64,000 nucleotides of DNA from Apium graveolens (lineage: Eukaryota; Streptophyta; Magnoliopsida; Apiales; Apiaceae), in the NCBI RefSeq assembly GCF_009905375.1, contig NC_133653.1, forward strand, positions 81,108,911 to 81,172,910, given 5' to 3'. Made by a program: the position numbers and the translations under genes. Numbering within the stretch: position 1 is the stretch's first letter; the number at the start of each line of letters is the position of its first letter. Shown in pieces: positions 11,327 through 20,578 of the stretch. The notes under the pieces are model-generated. The model ran no database searches and was not told the origin of the DNA. It was given only the letters and a program-made list of their open reading frames with translations.

Positions 11327-14300
11327 ATGGCGAATATGATGCAACCGCAAATTCCAAAATTGACGGCAACAAATTATGGGAACTGGAGTATACAAATGAA
11401 GGTGTTACTCGGTTCTTACGATAACTGGGATACTGTGGAAAATGGGTATAGCGAGCCCGTGGATGCAGCCGCTGAAGCAGCTCTTCCAAATGCCGAGAAG
11501 ACGACGTTAAATGAGTCCCGTAAAAAAGATAAAAAGGCGTTATTCACAATTTTTCAAGGTGTTGATGAATCTACCTTTGAAAAAATTTCTGAAGCAAAAA
11601 CAGCAAAAGATGCGTGGGAGATTCTGCAGAAATCATTCCAGGGTGTCGAAAAAGTTAAAAAGGTGCGGCTCCAAGTTCTACGTGGCGAGTTCGAAAATTT
11701 AAAAATGAAAAGCTCCGAAAATATTGGTGAATTTGTTACGCGTTTGAAAACGGTGACAAACGAGATGAAAAGAAACGGTGAAAGTCTTAATGATATCCGG
11801 GTCATGGAAAAGTTGCTCCGTTCATTGACAAGAAAATTTGATTACGTTGTTACATCAATTGAGGAGTCAAAAGATCTATCCACAATTTCCATTGATGAGC
11901 TCGTAGGTTCTCTTCAAGCCCACGAGCAACGAATGAACCAGTATGATGATGCAAGCCATTTGGAGAAGGCGTTGCAAAGTAAGGTGTCCATCAGTGACAG
12001 TTCTGGCAGTAGCAGTTCTGCACGTGGCAGAGGTGGTTTTAGAGGTGGCTACCGAGGTGGACGAGGACGAGGAAGGCAGTCCTTCAATAGAGGCCAGAAT
12101 TCGGGAAGTTATCAATCATCTGGTCGTGTTCAAAATTTTAGAGGCCGAGGAAGAGGTGGATTTCAACAACGAGGTGATAAATCTCAATTTCAGTGTTATA
12201 ACTGTAATAAATTTGGCCATTTCAGTTATGAGTGTAGATCCCCGAAGGTGGAAGAAACTAGTCATTTTGCAGCAGCAAAAGAAGATAAAGATGTTGGTAC
12301 TGCAATGTTCCTCACTTATAAAGGAGACGAGGAAAGCAAGAAGAATGTTTGGTATCTTGACTCAGGGGCCAGCAATCACATGACTGGCCACAAAGATTTA
12401 TTTATGGAGATAGATGAAACCGTCAGCGGGGAAGTTACATTTGGCGATTCTTCAAAAATTCCTGTTAAAGGGAAAGGTACAATTACGATTGTATCAAAGA
12501 ATGGTGAGAAAAGGTATATAAATGATGTTTATTATATACCTGCTTTGAAAAGTAATATCATCAGTCTGGGCCAACTTGTGGAGAAAGGATATAATATTCA
12601 GATGCAGGATAATTCTCTCATCATCAGAAATCATGTTCGAGAATTAATTGCAGATGTGGAGATGTCAAAGAATCGTCTGTTCACACTTGATATGCAGACG
12701 AAAATGCAGAAGTGCTTGAAGTCGGTCATTAAAAATGACTCATGGTTATGGCATTTAAGATATGGTCATCTTGGATTTTCTGGCTTAAAATTATTGTCAA
12801 AGACAAAGATGGTGGATGGCTTGCCAGAAATTAATGAACCAGAAAATTTGTGTGAAGCATGTGTCAAAGGAAAGCAACACAGACAAAGTTTTCCTGTTGG
12901 AAAATCATGGAGAGCCAGAAGGCCATTGGAGATTGTCCACACTGATATTGCTGGTCCGTTTGATATCCCATCACTCGGAGGTAACAGATATTACCTAACA
13001 TTTATTGATGATTTTAGCAGGAAAAGTTGGGTATATATCATTAAAGAAAAAGCAGAGGCTCTTGATAAATTCAAGGAGTTCAAAGCACTGGCTGAAAAAC
13101 AAAGTGGACATTATTTGAAGACACTCAGATCAGACAGAGGAGGCGAGTATACTTCAAACTTATTCAGAAGTTTCTGTAGAGCACATGGCATCAATCATCA
13201 GTTGACAACGGCGTATACTCCTCAACAAAATGGCGTTGCAGAAAGAAAAAATCGCACTATTCTTGACATGGCAAGGAGCATGGTGAAAGCAAAGCATATG
13301 CCAAGAACTTTTTGGGCTGAAGCCGTGTTATGTGCTGTTTATCTGTTGAATCGTTGTCCAACAAAAAGTGTTAGAAACAAAACTCCAAATGAAGCATGGA
13401 GTGGTAGAAAACCATCAGTTGGACATCTCAAAATCTTTGGGTGCATTGCATATGCACATGTTCCAGATCAGAAAAGGAAGAAACTGGATGATAAAGGCGA
13501 GAAATGCATCTTTACCGGATATGACAAAAGAAGCAAGGCATACAGACTGTATAATCCACTAACGAAGAATTTAATCATTTCTCGAGATGTTGAATTTGAT
13601 GAATCAGATTACTGGAGATGGAGTGATGAAGAAAGAAAAGTTAGAGGTTTGTTCTTTAATGATGATGATGATGACGATGATGACCCCAATATTGAAGATG
13701 ACGGAGATGATGATCCAACACCTCCACAAAGTCCAAATCAACAAACTCCCGCATCAACACCATCAACAGGAGGAAGCAACAGTTCAGGGGGAGCACCAAG
13801 GAAGATGCGGAGTCTGGATAATATCTATGAAGCAACAAGTCCGGTACAAACAACATTTGATTATTCTTTATTTTGTTTAATGGCTGAATGTGATCCAGTT
13901 ACATTTGAGGAAGCTTCTGAAGAAAGCAAATGGAACAAAGCCATGGATGACGAAATTGGTGCAATCAAGAAGAATGATACCTGGGAGCTCACAGATCTTC
14001 CAGAAGGACACAAAGCCATTGGTGTCAAATGGGTCTACAAGACAAAGACCAATCAAGATGGTGAAGTTGAAAAGTACAAGGCAAGGTTGGTGGCTAAAGG
14101 CTACAAACAGAGATATGGCATTGACTATGATGAGGTGTTCGCTCCAGTTGCAAGAGTTGATACTATAAGACTTCTTACAGCAATTGCAGCTCAGAATCAG
14201 TGGAAGATTTTTCAGATGGATGTCAAGTCAGCATTCTTGAATGGTTACCTCGAAGAAGAAGTCTATATTGAGCAGCCTCCAGGATATGTTCGAAAAGGCC

Positions 14301-15424
14301 AAGAAAATAAAGTCTACAGACTGAAGAAAGCATTTTACGGATTGAAACAAGCCCCACGAGCATGGAACACAAGGGTTGATGAATACTTTCAGAAAAATGG
14401 TTTTGTGAAGAGTCCATACGAGCATGCTCTCTACACAAAAACAAATTCAGGGGGAGATATTATGATCGTTTGCTTATACGTAGATGACATGATCTTCACT
14501 GGAAACAACCCTGGTATGTTCGATGATTTTAAGAAAGTTATGACTAACGAATTTGAGATGACAGATATTGGTCAAATGTCTTACTTTCTTGGAGTCGAGG
14601 TGAAGCAAAGCAAAGATGGAATTTTTATGTCGCAGAAAAAATATGCCGAGGAGATTTTAAAGAAATTCAGAATGGAGAAATGCAAGCCAGTGAGTACGCC
14701 AGCAGAGTCAAGCATAAAGCTCAGAATTGACTCAACAAGGGAGTCGGTAAATCCGACATTATTCAAAAGTTTGGTTGGAAGTTTGAGGTACCTAACTTTC
14801 ACTCGTCCAGATATTATGTATACAGTTGGATTGGTTAGTAGGTACATGGAGAAGCCGAAGCAAGATCACTTCATGGCAGCTAAAAGAATTTTGCGGTATA
14901 TAAAAGGTACACTTGATCATGGTCTGTTTTACACGCATTCTCAAAATTCAAAATTAGTTGGCTACTCAGATAGTGATTATGGTGGAGATTTGGATGACGG
15001 GAAAAGCACATCAGGATATGTTTTTCATATCGGTTCAGCAATATTTTCTTGGTCATCAAAGAAACAACAGACAGTTGCCCTCTCAACATGTGAGGCAGAG
15101 TACATCGCAGCAGCAGCATGCGCATGTCAAGCTATGTGGCTAGGCTATATATTGGGCGAATTAAATCTTGCCAAAGAAGATCCAATTACTATTTATGTGG
15201 ATAATAAATCTGCTATTTCACTCGCGAAAAATCCGGTGTCACACACTCGCAGCAAGCACATCAACATAAAATATCATTTTATTCGAGAGCAGGTGAACGG
15301 AAAAATTGTGGAGTTGGTACATTGTAGGACTGAAGAAAATTTAGCAGATATTTTTACAAAGCCGTTGAAGCCGGACGTATTTCAAAAAATGAAAAAGAAG
15401 CTTGGAATGGAAAGTCGAGTTTGA
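11327..15424 (+). CDS. Copia gag-pol polyprotein, intact
   Basis: This single frame of about 1,365 aa starts at the ATG at 11327, the first after the primer-binding site; the frame is open further upstream but inside LTR sequence. In order: gag, with Arg/Gly-rich stretches and a CCHC knuckle (CYNCNKFGHFSYEC, about residue 290); aspartic protease (LDSGASN, about 345); integrase with its Asp in HTDIAGPF (about 540), its second Asp in RSDRGGEY, and its Glu in [10 protein letters not shown]; a run of Asp residues encoded by gat repeats near 13660; reverse transcriptase (DVKSAFLNG, YVDD at about 1051); and RNase H (STCEAEYIA). Domain order PR-INT-RT-RH defines Copia. No stop or frameshift is seen, so the protein could be functional. 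Confidence 0.96.
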   Translation: MANMMQPQIPKLTATNYGNWSIQMKVLLGSYDNWDTVENGYSEPVDAAAEAALPNAEKTTLNESRKKDKKALFTIFQGVDESTFEKISEAKTAKDAWEILQKSFQGVEKVKKVRLQVLRGEFENLKMKSSENIGEFVTRLKTVTNEMKRNGESLNDIRVMEKLLRSLTRKFDYVVTSIEESKDLSTISIDELVGSLQAHEQRMNQYDDASHLEKALQSKVSISDSSGSSSSARGRGGFRGGYRGGRGRGRQSFNRGQNSGSYQSSGRVQNFRGRGRGGFQQRGDKSQFQCYNCNKFGHFSYECRSPKVEETSHFAAAKEDKDVGTAMFLTYKGDEESKKNVWYLDSGASNHMTGHKDLFMEIDETVSGEVTFGDSSKIPVKGKGTITIVSKNGEKRYINDVYYIPALKSNIISLGQLVEKGYNIQMQDNSLIIRNHVRELIADVEMSKNRLFTLDMQTKMQKCLKSVIKNDSWLWHLRYGHLGFSGLKLLSKTKMVDGLPEINEPENLCEACVKGKQHRQSFPVGKSWRARRPLEIVHTDIAGPFDIPSLGGNRYYLTFIDDFSRKSWVYIIKEKAEALDKFKEFKALAEKQSGHYLKTLRSDRGGEYTSNLFRSFCRAHGINHQLTTAYTPQQNGVAERKNRTILDMARSMVKAKHMPRTFWAEAVLCAVYLLNRCPTKSVRNKTPNEAWSGRKPSVGHLKIFGCIAYAHVPDQKRKKLDDKGEKCIFTGYDKRSKAYRLYNPLTKNLIISRDVEFDESDYWRWSDEERKVRGLFFNDDDDDDDDPNIEDDGDDDPTPPQSPNQQTPASTPSTGGSNSSGGAPRKMRSLDNIYEATSPVQTTFDYSLFCLMAECDPVTFEEASEESKWNKAMDDEIGAIKKNDTWELTDLPEGHKAIGVKWVYKTKTNQDGEVEKYKARLVAKGYKQRYGIDYDEVFAPVARVDTIRLLTAIAAQNQWKIFQMDVKSAFLNGYLEEEVYIEQPPGYVRKGQENKVYRLKKAFYGLKQAPRAWNTRVDEYFQKNGFVKSPYEHALYTKTNSGGDIMIVCLYVDDMIFTGNNPGMFDDFKKVMTNEFEMTDIGQMSYFLGVEVKQSKDGIFMSQKKYAEEILKKFRMEKCKPVSTPAESSIKLRIDSTRESVNPTLFKSLVGSLRYLTFTRPDIMYTVGLVSRYMEKPKQDHFMAAKRILRYIKGTLDHGLFYTHSQNSKLVGYSDSDYGGDLDDGKSTSGYVFHIGSAIFSWSSKKQQTVALSTCEAEYIAAAACACQAMWLGYILGELNLAKEDPITIYVDNKSAISLAKNPVSHTRSKHINIKYHFIREQVNGKIVELVHCRTEENLADIFTKPLKPDVFQKMKKKLGMESRV

Positions 15425-15431
15425 GGGGGAG

Positions 15432-15913
15432 TGTTAGAAGTCAAACTCTCCATAAACATAATAAATAAAATACAAGTGTGAATAAGATGAGAGACACATA
15501 CAGCTTCCTGAAAATATGGTAGGCAGGAAAATCCAAAGCACATGCATGCATACACAGTGTGGAGAAAATTGTGGAGCAAATAAAGGTAGGCTGCATATGT
15601 TCTCAATACACGGTTTAGTTGTTATAATAAATATGATGCTGTAAGCAATGATGTAACCTTATGTTTGTTCAAGCCTATAAAAAGGCTGCAAATAGGTATT
15701 GTAATATGTACAAAAAGAAAAGAAAAAGAAGAGTTGTAGTTGAGAAAAAAAATCAGAGCCGAAGCTCTTTGTTAAAGAAAAAGGCAGGAGCCTTGTGTTT
15801 GTGTCAAGAGTATATAAGCTGTAGTTTATTATTGTTATTAATATATACAGGTGTGTGTTTGTGTTATACAAAGCTTTTATATATTTGTTCAAGGCCCATC
15901 TACGCTTCCAACA
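15432..15913 (+). repeat. 3' LTR of the young Copia element
   Basis: This 482-bp copy matches the 5' LTR apart from one base that I can see. It is preceded by the polypurine tract gagggggag and followed by the target duplication agggt and the resumed GLP coding sequence. Confidence 0.95.
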
Positions 15914-16134
15914 AGGGTGATGTGTTTGTCTTCCCTATTGGTCTCATTCACTACCAGCGAAACATAGGAAAGGGCAATGCCATGGCTATTGCAGGTCTTA
16001 GCAGCCAAAATCCAGGAGTCATTAGCATTGCAAACGCTGTTTTTGGTTCAAAACCAGCTATATCAAGTGATATACTTGTCAAAGCATTCCTTGTGGACAA
16101 GAGGGTTGTCTCCGGTATGCAGTCCAAGTTCTAA

Positions 16135-17387
16135 GATATATTATTGATTACATTTGACGCCATTCTATTTTCTTATTCTTTTTAGTAGTTTGAGAGAAAT
16201 GCTGCAACTGTTCTAGCACCGACGACACTCCTGCTTTAGCTTTGTATCATTGTATACTCAGATGGTTCTTGGTTCTTTGCAGTTATTTTTTATTTCTTGC
16301 TGGTGAAATATAAATTTTATAACATATTGTTTCCATGGATGTCCACGGGATTAATCTACCAATGCAACCATCAGTGAAAAATTGTACACTCCTTAGTCTG
16401 TATACAGTCACAAAGATCAAGGGAGTTGAACATGAAATATAAATACTTAATCTCAGAACTTATAAATTCTGTCTCGTAAATATTTAGCTTGTGTTAGACG
16501 GTAAGAAAAATTAAATTGTTTATTAGTCTTTGGAGAAATAAGAGACCAACTAAGGAGAACAAAATAACCCGTCACACACCTCTCAACTAGAATGTGGTCT
16601 GTCACAAATACAAATACGTAATTGTTGTCATATTCTCGTGGACAATGCCCAACTTAACTTAGCCTCTCAAAAAAAATTTACTTATTCATAAGTCTGTCTC
16701 CACTTTGCTAAAAAAATATTTCAAAGTATAAAATCATTGGTATACTCCCTAGACAAGTCTCTTTTGAAAAAATTACTCATATTAAAAGTATTAGTTTGAT
16801 GATATTTTTTCAATTCTATCCATCATAAATGCATTGTTTCTATAAAGTATAAACTATTTTAGATTCATACTCACATCTCATTAATTGTTATACAATTTTC
16901 AAAAGGGCAGTTTACGACAATTGACCACATATTTGCTTTGAAAGTTCGAATGGACAATTATTATGGAAAAAATTTCAATTAAATGAGACTAGTATTGTGA
17001 GATAGAGTGTGAGTATACAATAATACTTGCTAGGAACCTACTAAAATTATCTAGTCTAATCATTTATAAATTAAAAAATGAAGAAGATCATCGACCCATA
17101 TACATAAATACATACTCAGTTTTTGGAATACCGAAGATCACATATATTCTGCAATTAAAATATTAAGTAAAATGTAGTAGAACATATTTTATTTTGCTAA
17201 TCCTCTTGCATAAACATAACTATTATAATGAAAATTATATATGCAAAATACATGCAATTTATGAGTATAAAATTGCATTTCCTTGGTCATTTATGGTTTG
17301 GGAAGGAAGGATCATGGTAGAGGATTCTGACCCATGAGGCATACAAGATTAATTGTGTCTCTACGTTATTTTTTGTCCACATGAGTG
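16135..17387 (+). other. 3' flank of GLP copy A, no gene
   Basis: AT-rich flank that aligns with 44374-44903 plus 62165-62847 of copy B. The junction at about 16738 (ggta then tactccctag) is the uninterrupted counterpart of the Copia insertion site in B. At about 16400-16475 copy A has 76 bases absent from copy B, bounded by gtct on both sides. I see no ORF with recognisable homology. Confidence 0.7.
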
Positions 17388-17436
17388 TTTGGTTCTAAAC
17401 AAAACATATCGAACTGATATACTTGTTAGGGATTTG
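17388..17436 (+). pseudogene. Germin-like gene relic, C-terminal fragment, copy A
   Basis: The stretch gtttggttctaaac followed by gatatacttgtta aligns with the GLP codons for VFGSK and DILV near the C terminus (compare 16047-16085), at roughly 70 percent identity with indels. It is followed by a small repeat element and then by sequence resembling the GLP 3' flank (17926-18235). Taken together this reads as the end of an old, decayed GLP copy. The paralogous relic is at 62848 in copy B. Confidence 0.5.
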
Positions 17437-17894
17437 CACCGGAAAAACAACATCAGCCGTAATTACTATCAATAGCGATATATTAACGGAGATGAGGAAA
17501 AGAGAGTCATTTTTTATGTCTGTGTTTATGGCGGCCCCGATATATTAACGGAGATGAGGGTTTGTGGAGAGAGTATGCTTTGTGTTTGATTTTGTGCGAA
17601 GAGACTGAGACTGAGAGAGCTGTGTTTTCGACTTTACTTTTTGTTTTATTTTGTTCGGGCTATCAATTTAACTTTGACCGGGATTATTCTCCAGCTTTTT
17701 TCTATTTCAATTTTTTCGCAGGTCTAAGACAACATCAAAAAAGGTGTTGGTATAGGAAATCTAAGGCAACATGAATACCGATATTTGGTTATGATGTTGG
17801 CATACATCATTTTTTTAAGTTTCAGGTCACAAGGCAACATTTGTTTTGGCAACACCATTTTTGGATGTTGGTTAAGACCATTTATGTGGTAGTG
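17437..17894. mobile_element. Possible small CACTA-like element, right end at 17894
   Basis: The block ends in gtggtagtg at 17894, which on the minus strand starts CACTACCACA. Repeated caacat / atgttgg motifs lie inside 17726-17890, resembling CACTA subterminal repeats. The left limit is a guess (CACCGGAAAA near 17437), and the termini do not match well. It separates a GLP coding relic from GLP 3'-flank-like DNA, as an insertion would. Copy B has the same block ending at 63353. The short ORF at 17562-17774 shows no known domain. Confidence 0.4.
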
Positions 17895-18240
17895 ATTGGG
17901 GAGAATGTTTGTTTCAATAGTGACACCTAGTGCTCTAACTTTGTATTTTGTTCTTTGCATTTATTACATATATTTTTGTTGCTGTAATATAAATTTTATA
18001 ATATATTTGGCACCCTTATGTCCACGCAATGCAATCATCATCGAAAAATTGCACACTCTTATTACTATCACAAAGATCTAGAGAGTTGAACATGGAATGT
18101 AACCACTTAATCTCAAAAAGGATAAATTCTGTCGAGTAGATATGTAGATTATGTTAGACCAAGAAGAAAAAGTAAGTTACTTATTAGTCTTTTGCTAAAT
18201 AAGAGACACATCTAAGGAGCCAATCACAAATACATAACTG
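17895..18240 (+). repeat. Second, older copy of the GLP 3' flank
   Basis: This resembles 16246-16560, downstream of the GLP stop. Shared blocks include ttctttgca, gaaatataaattttata or a close form, accatcagtgaaaaattg, atcacaaagatc, gagttgaacatg, cttaatctca, ataaattctgtc and tgttagac. The copies differ at many sites, so this duplication is much older than the A/B duplication. It supports an ancestral tandem GLP unit here. Confidence 0.6.
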
Positions 18241-18242
18241 TT

Positions 18243-18246
<4 letters not shown>

Positions 18247-18290
<44 letters not shown>
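18247..18290. repeat. (TA)n microsatellite, long allele
   Basis: About 44 bases of uninterrupted ta repeat. The paralogous tract in copy B (63703-63724) is only about 22 bases, so the tract changed length after the segmental duplication. A foldback element borders it on the right. Confidence 0.9.
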
Positions 18291-18291
<1 letters not shown>

Positions 18292-18292
<1 letters not shown>

Positions 18293-18682
18293 TATGGAGT
18301 CCCTTATTTCAGTGGAGTCCTTGAAGTCTATATATGTTCTGCAAATGAAATATAGCTTAAATTATTCCGAACGTATTATTTTTCGAATGATATTTTACAA
18401 ATATCACAATTTTATTGAAAATATTGCAGATGGCATAGACTTTACAAGTCGAACGTTGCAAAATATATTATATTATAAAACATGCGTAGTTTGCAGAACA
18501 TAAATGTTCATGTTGCAGAACATACATTTGTACTTGTAAATATATGAGATTTGCATGATTTTATTGAAGTAATGATATTTGTGAAACATGTTTTGCAAAA
18601 TAACACGTTTCAGAAGATATTTTACTTGCAGAACAAAGATGAACTCTGAGGACTTCAATTAAAAGGTGGACTCCATTGAACT
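18292..18682. mobile_element. Possible MITE / foldback element
   Basis: The left end (tatggagtccc, agtggagtccttgaagtc) and the right end read on the minus strand (aatggagtccacc, ttgaagtcctcagag) are similar, giving imperfect terminal inverted repeats of about 30 bases with two ggagtcc / aagtcc blocks. The left end abuts a TA repeat. The interior has repeated tttgcagaac and no coding potential. Copy B enters the same element at 63726 and is cut by the window end. A superfamily cannot be assigned. Confidence 0.45.
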
Positions 18683-19935
18683 TTACTCATATATATAATT
18701 AATTTCTATAGAGTCATTGAGTCAGATACTACCTAAAATATTTTGCTATTATCTTGCAAAAATATGACTATTTTAATAAAAATTATGCAAAAGACATGCA
18801 ATTTATCAATATTAGAATGATATAAATAGGAGAGAATTGAATTTAAAATCATGATCACAATATATTAATAAATAAATATTATTTAATATTTACTTAAAGA
18901 AAATTGAACTCACTCTGAAACAACTGTAACGACCATGTTTCAAATGAGTAAGTAATTATCACTAATTATATTATTTTCTCATCAAAATATTTACGGTTTA
19001 TTAAAATTTTTATTTTAAGCATATAGCTTATGTCTTCATATAGAATATTTTGGTGTCGGGAGTGTCGTTTCCAAATAAAAGCATATTCAATTATTATCGA
19101 ATTTTTGTATTAATAAATTATTCGGTGAAAACCGAATTATTCTTGTAAATTATTTAATAATTAGATATTATATTTAGTAGTTTGAAAAGTGAAAGTGTGA
19201 AATCTATAAAATTTAATTCAAAATTTAAATAGGTATAGAACCTACTATTTAAAAAGAAAATGTTTATGGTTAAATAAATATGTAATTCTGGGAATAATGT
19301 ATCAGTAAAATAGATATCTTTATAAAAGGATGAACGTTCGATATGGGGACGCGAAAATTCACTTTCAGATGTATAACTCAGCCTTCGCAAATATGGCCAG
19401 TCATTTTCTACATACGATTGATTATTGAGCCTACCTCCTGTGATTTCGAGATATATTGTTATTCCATAAGGTGGGTTTGTAGTGGCTGGAATCGTAGTCT
19501 TAGACATCTAAAATCCAGGTGCACAAGTGTTAGTGGGAGCATTCATCATCTAAAATTAAGAATTTGCTCCTTGCATTTCATGTAGTACGGGATTTGTCGC
19601 TTGAGTTGATGGGGTCGCATGGACCTCTATTGTTGACAGTTCAGCTCCTTGAGTATTGAGGGTAGAGTATGATAAATCTTGAGTGCTCCAAATCTTTTTC
19701 AGGCTTGTTGCATTCTTTCCACATATGGCACCAAATATTATAGATAAAAAACTAGGTTATATTTATTATATGTATTTAATTTTAGAGTTTGAGAGTTTCA
19801 AGTTTTAATGGTTGCGCTTGAGTTTCATGACTTAAATCTATTCTTACAAGATGCTTATGTATCTCTCTCTTTACTTAGATAATCAAGCAAAAGCATAGTT
19901 CTTAATCATTGGGATTAATTATTGGATTATACTAG
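18683..19935. other. AT-rich intergenic DNA, nothing recognised
   Basis: About 1.25 kb beyond the aligned part of the duplication. The ORFs here are short and have no recognisable motif. Around 18,720-18,830 there is weak similarity to 17,130-17,280 (ttttgct, atgcaaaa, acatgcaattta), probably members of one small repeat family. Confidence 0.5.
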
Positions 19936-20160
19936 GTTTGATTAATGCAAGATTAATATTGGAAGGTATACATGTCACCCATCCTGGCATACCAAGTTTC
20001 AAAGATTTCAGATAATTATAAGATATCATTTGATGGCATCCGGTATAATTATATTTAATTTAAGATTTGATGATGGTATACACTTAGCTATGAAATATAA
20101 TATAAACCATCCCAATGTGGCATTTTATTTAGCAATAAGACCAAAGTAACATGTTTAGTC
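19936..20160 (+). repeat. Relic of a Copia leader, related to the nearby element
   Basis: The block ggaaggtatacatgtcaccc through gatgatggtatacacttagc to agaccaaagtaaca matches 22885-23035, which lies in the leader of the Copia element at 20579-28298. No LTR or coding sequence accompanies it. It is best read as a fragment of an older member of the same family, left next to a GLP relic. Confidence 0.6.
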
Positions 20161-20167
20161 CATATCA

Positions 20168-20261
20168 GTGTTTGGTTCTAACACACATATTGACATATAT
20201 ACTTGGTAGGGATTTGCTGGTGGACAAGAGAATCATCTCCGATACCTTGTACAAATTTTAG
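20168..20261 (+). pseudogene. Germin-like gene relic, last about 30 codons
   Basis: Translation gives VFGSN, then, after one small indel, a run ending LLVDKRIISDTLYKF and a stop at 20259-20261. The intact GLP ends with the pattern VFGSKP...[14 protein letters not shown], so motif order, spacing and stop position all agree. Nothing of the rest of the gene was found upstream; a Copia-leader relic abuts it. It shows that at least one further GLP copy once lay here. Confidence 0.7.
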
Positions 20262-20402
20262 AAGATTACTAATCACTATTAAGTAGTTGAAAATATGAGT
20301 AAACTCATTCTTAGGTATAATTATCACTAAGCCATATATGGTCTATTGCAATAGTTTTATTATGAGTATTACAAACAAAGGTCACATTAGGTATGCTCAT
20401 CT
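20262..20402. other. Short AT-rich spacer, nothing seen
   Basis: Flank between the GLP relic and the left end of the CACTA-like element. No gene or motif recognised. Confidence 0.5.
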
Positions 20403-20578
20403 TTCACTATAAGAAAACGGTAATTTTCTACCAGCGTTTTGGCAGGAAAAGGGTCAATTTCTACCATCCTTCATTTGGTAGAAATTGGTGCCTGTACTCA
20501 AATGATCCCACTTACCAAGTGGCTGCCCATGTGGCCTGCCACATGGTCGGCCACGCCACCTGCAAGGAAAGCTTCCAC

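Larger units (their letters stand above)
10811..15913 (+). mobile_element. Ty1/Copia LTR retrotransposon, young and apparently complete
   Basis: Two LTRs of 482 bp (10811-11292 and 15432-15913) begin TGTTAG and end CCAACA. By eye they differ at one position (t at 11248 against c at 15869). The target-site duplication agggt is perfect (10806-10810 and 15914-15918). The primer-binding site tggtatccgagcc starts two bases after the 5' LTR and resembles the initiator-Met tRNA complement. A polypurine tract, gagggggag, precedes the 3' LTR. One uninterrupted gag-pol frame lies inside. All parts for autonomous movement seem present, and near-identical LTRs indicate a very recent insertion. Confidence 0.97.
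10234..16134 (+). pseudogene. Germin-like protein gene, copy A, disrupted by a Copia retrotransposon
   Basis: Exon 1 is 10234..10345 and exon 2 begins at 10491. The Copia element enters exon 2 after 10810, and the coding sequence resumes at 15919, after the duplicated agggt, running to the stop at 16134. The coding parts are as long as in intact copy B (112 + 320 + 216 nt) and differ by one residue that I can see (Ile for Val near the C terminus). The insertion falls in the codons of the KGD tripeptide, between cupin motif 1 and cupin motif 2. Read into the LTR, translation stops at the second codon. A truncated product would keep the signal peptide and the first His-His-Glu ligands but lose the last metal-binding His, so it should not fold as a cupin barrel. 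This looks like a very recent loss. Confidence 0.93.
5280..18564 (+). repeat. Segmental duplication, copy A
   Basis: This stretch aligns in direct orientation to 38557-64000 once the insertions are set aside (Copia 10811-15913 in A; 44904-62164 in B). The shared order is LTR-like segment, CACTA relic, GLP promoter and gene, GLP 3' flank, GLP relic, TA repeat, and a small foldback element. Divergence is a few percent over most of the length and almost nil around the GLP gene. B runs off the window at a point matching A about 18564, so the right limit is not reached. The left limit in A is masked by the CACTA insertion. Confidence 0.93.

Noticed and set aside
11040..11339. ORFs on both strands within the young Copia LTR
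   Set aside because: They recur identically in the other LTR at 15659-16134, have no known domain, and overlap promoter-like DNA.
17562..17774. 70-aa ORF conserved at 63019-63231
   Set aside because: Conservation is explained by the segmental duplication; it has low complexity and no recognised domain.
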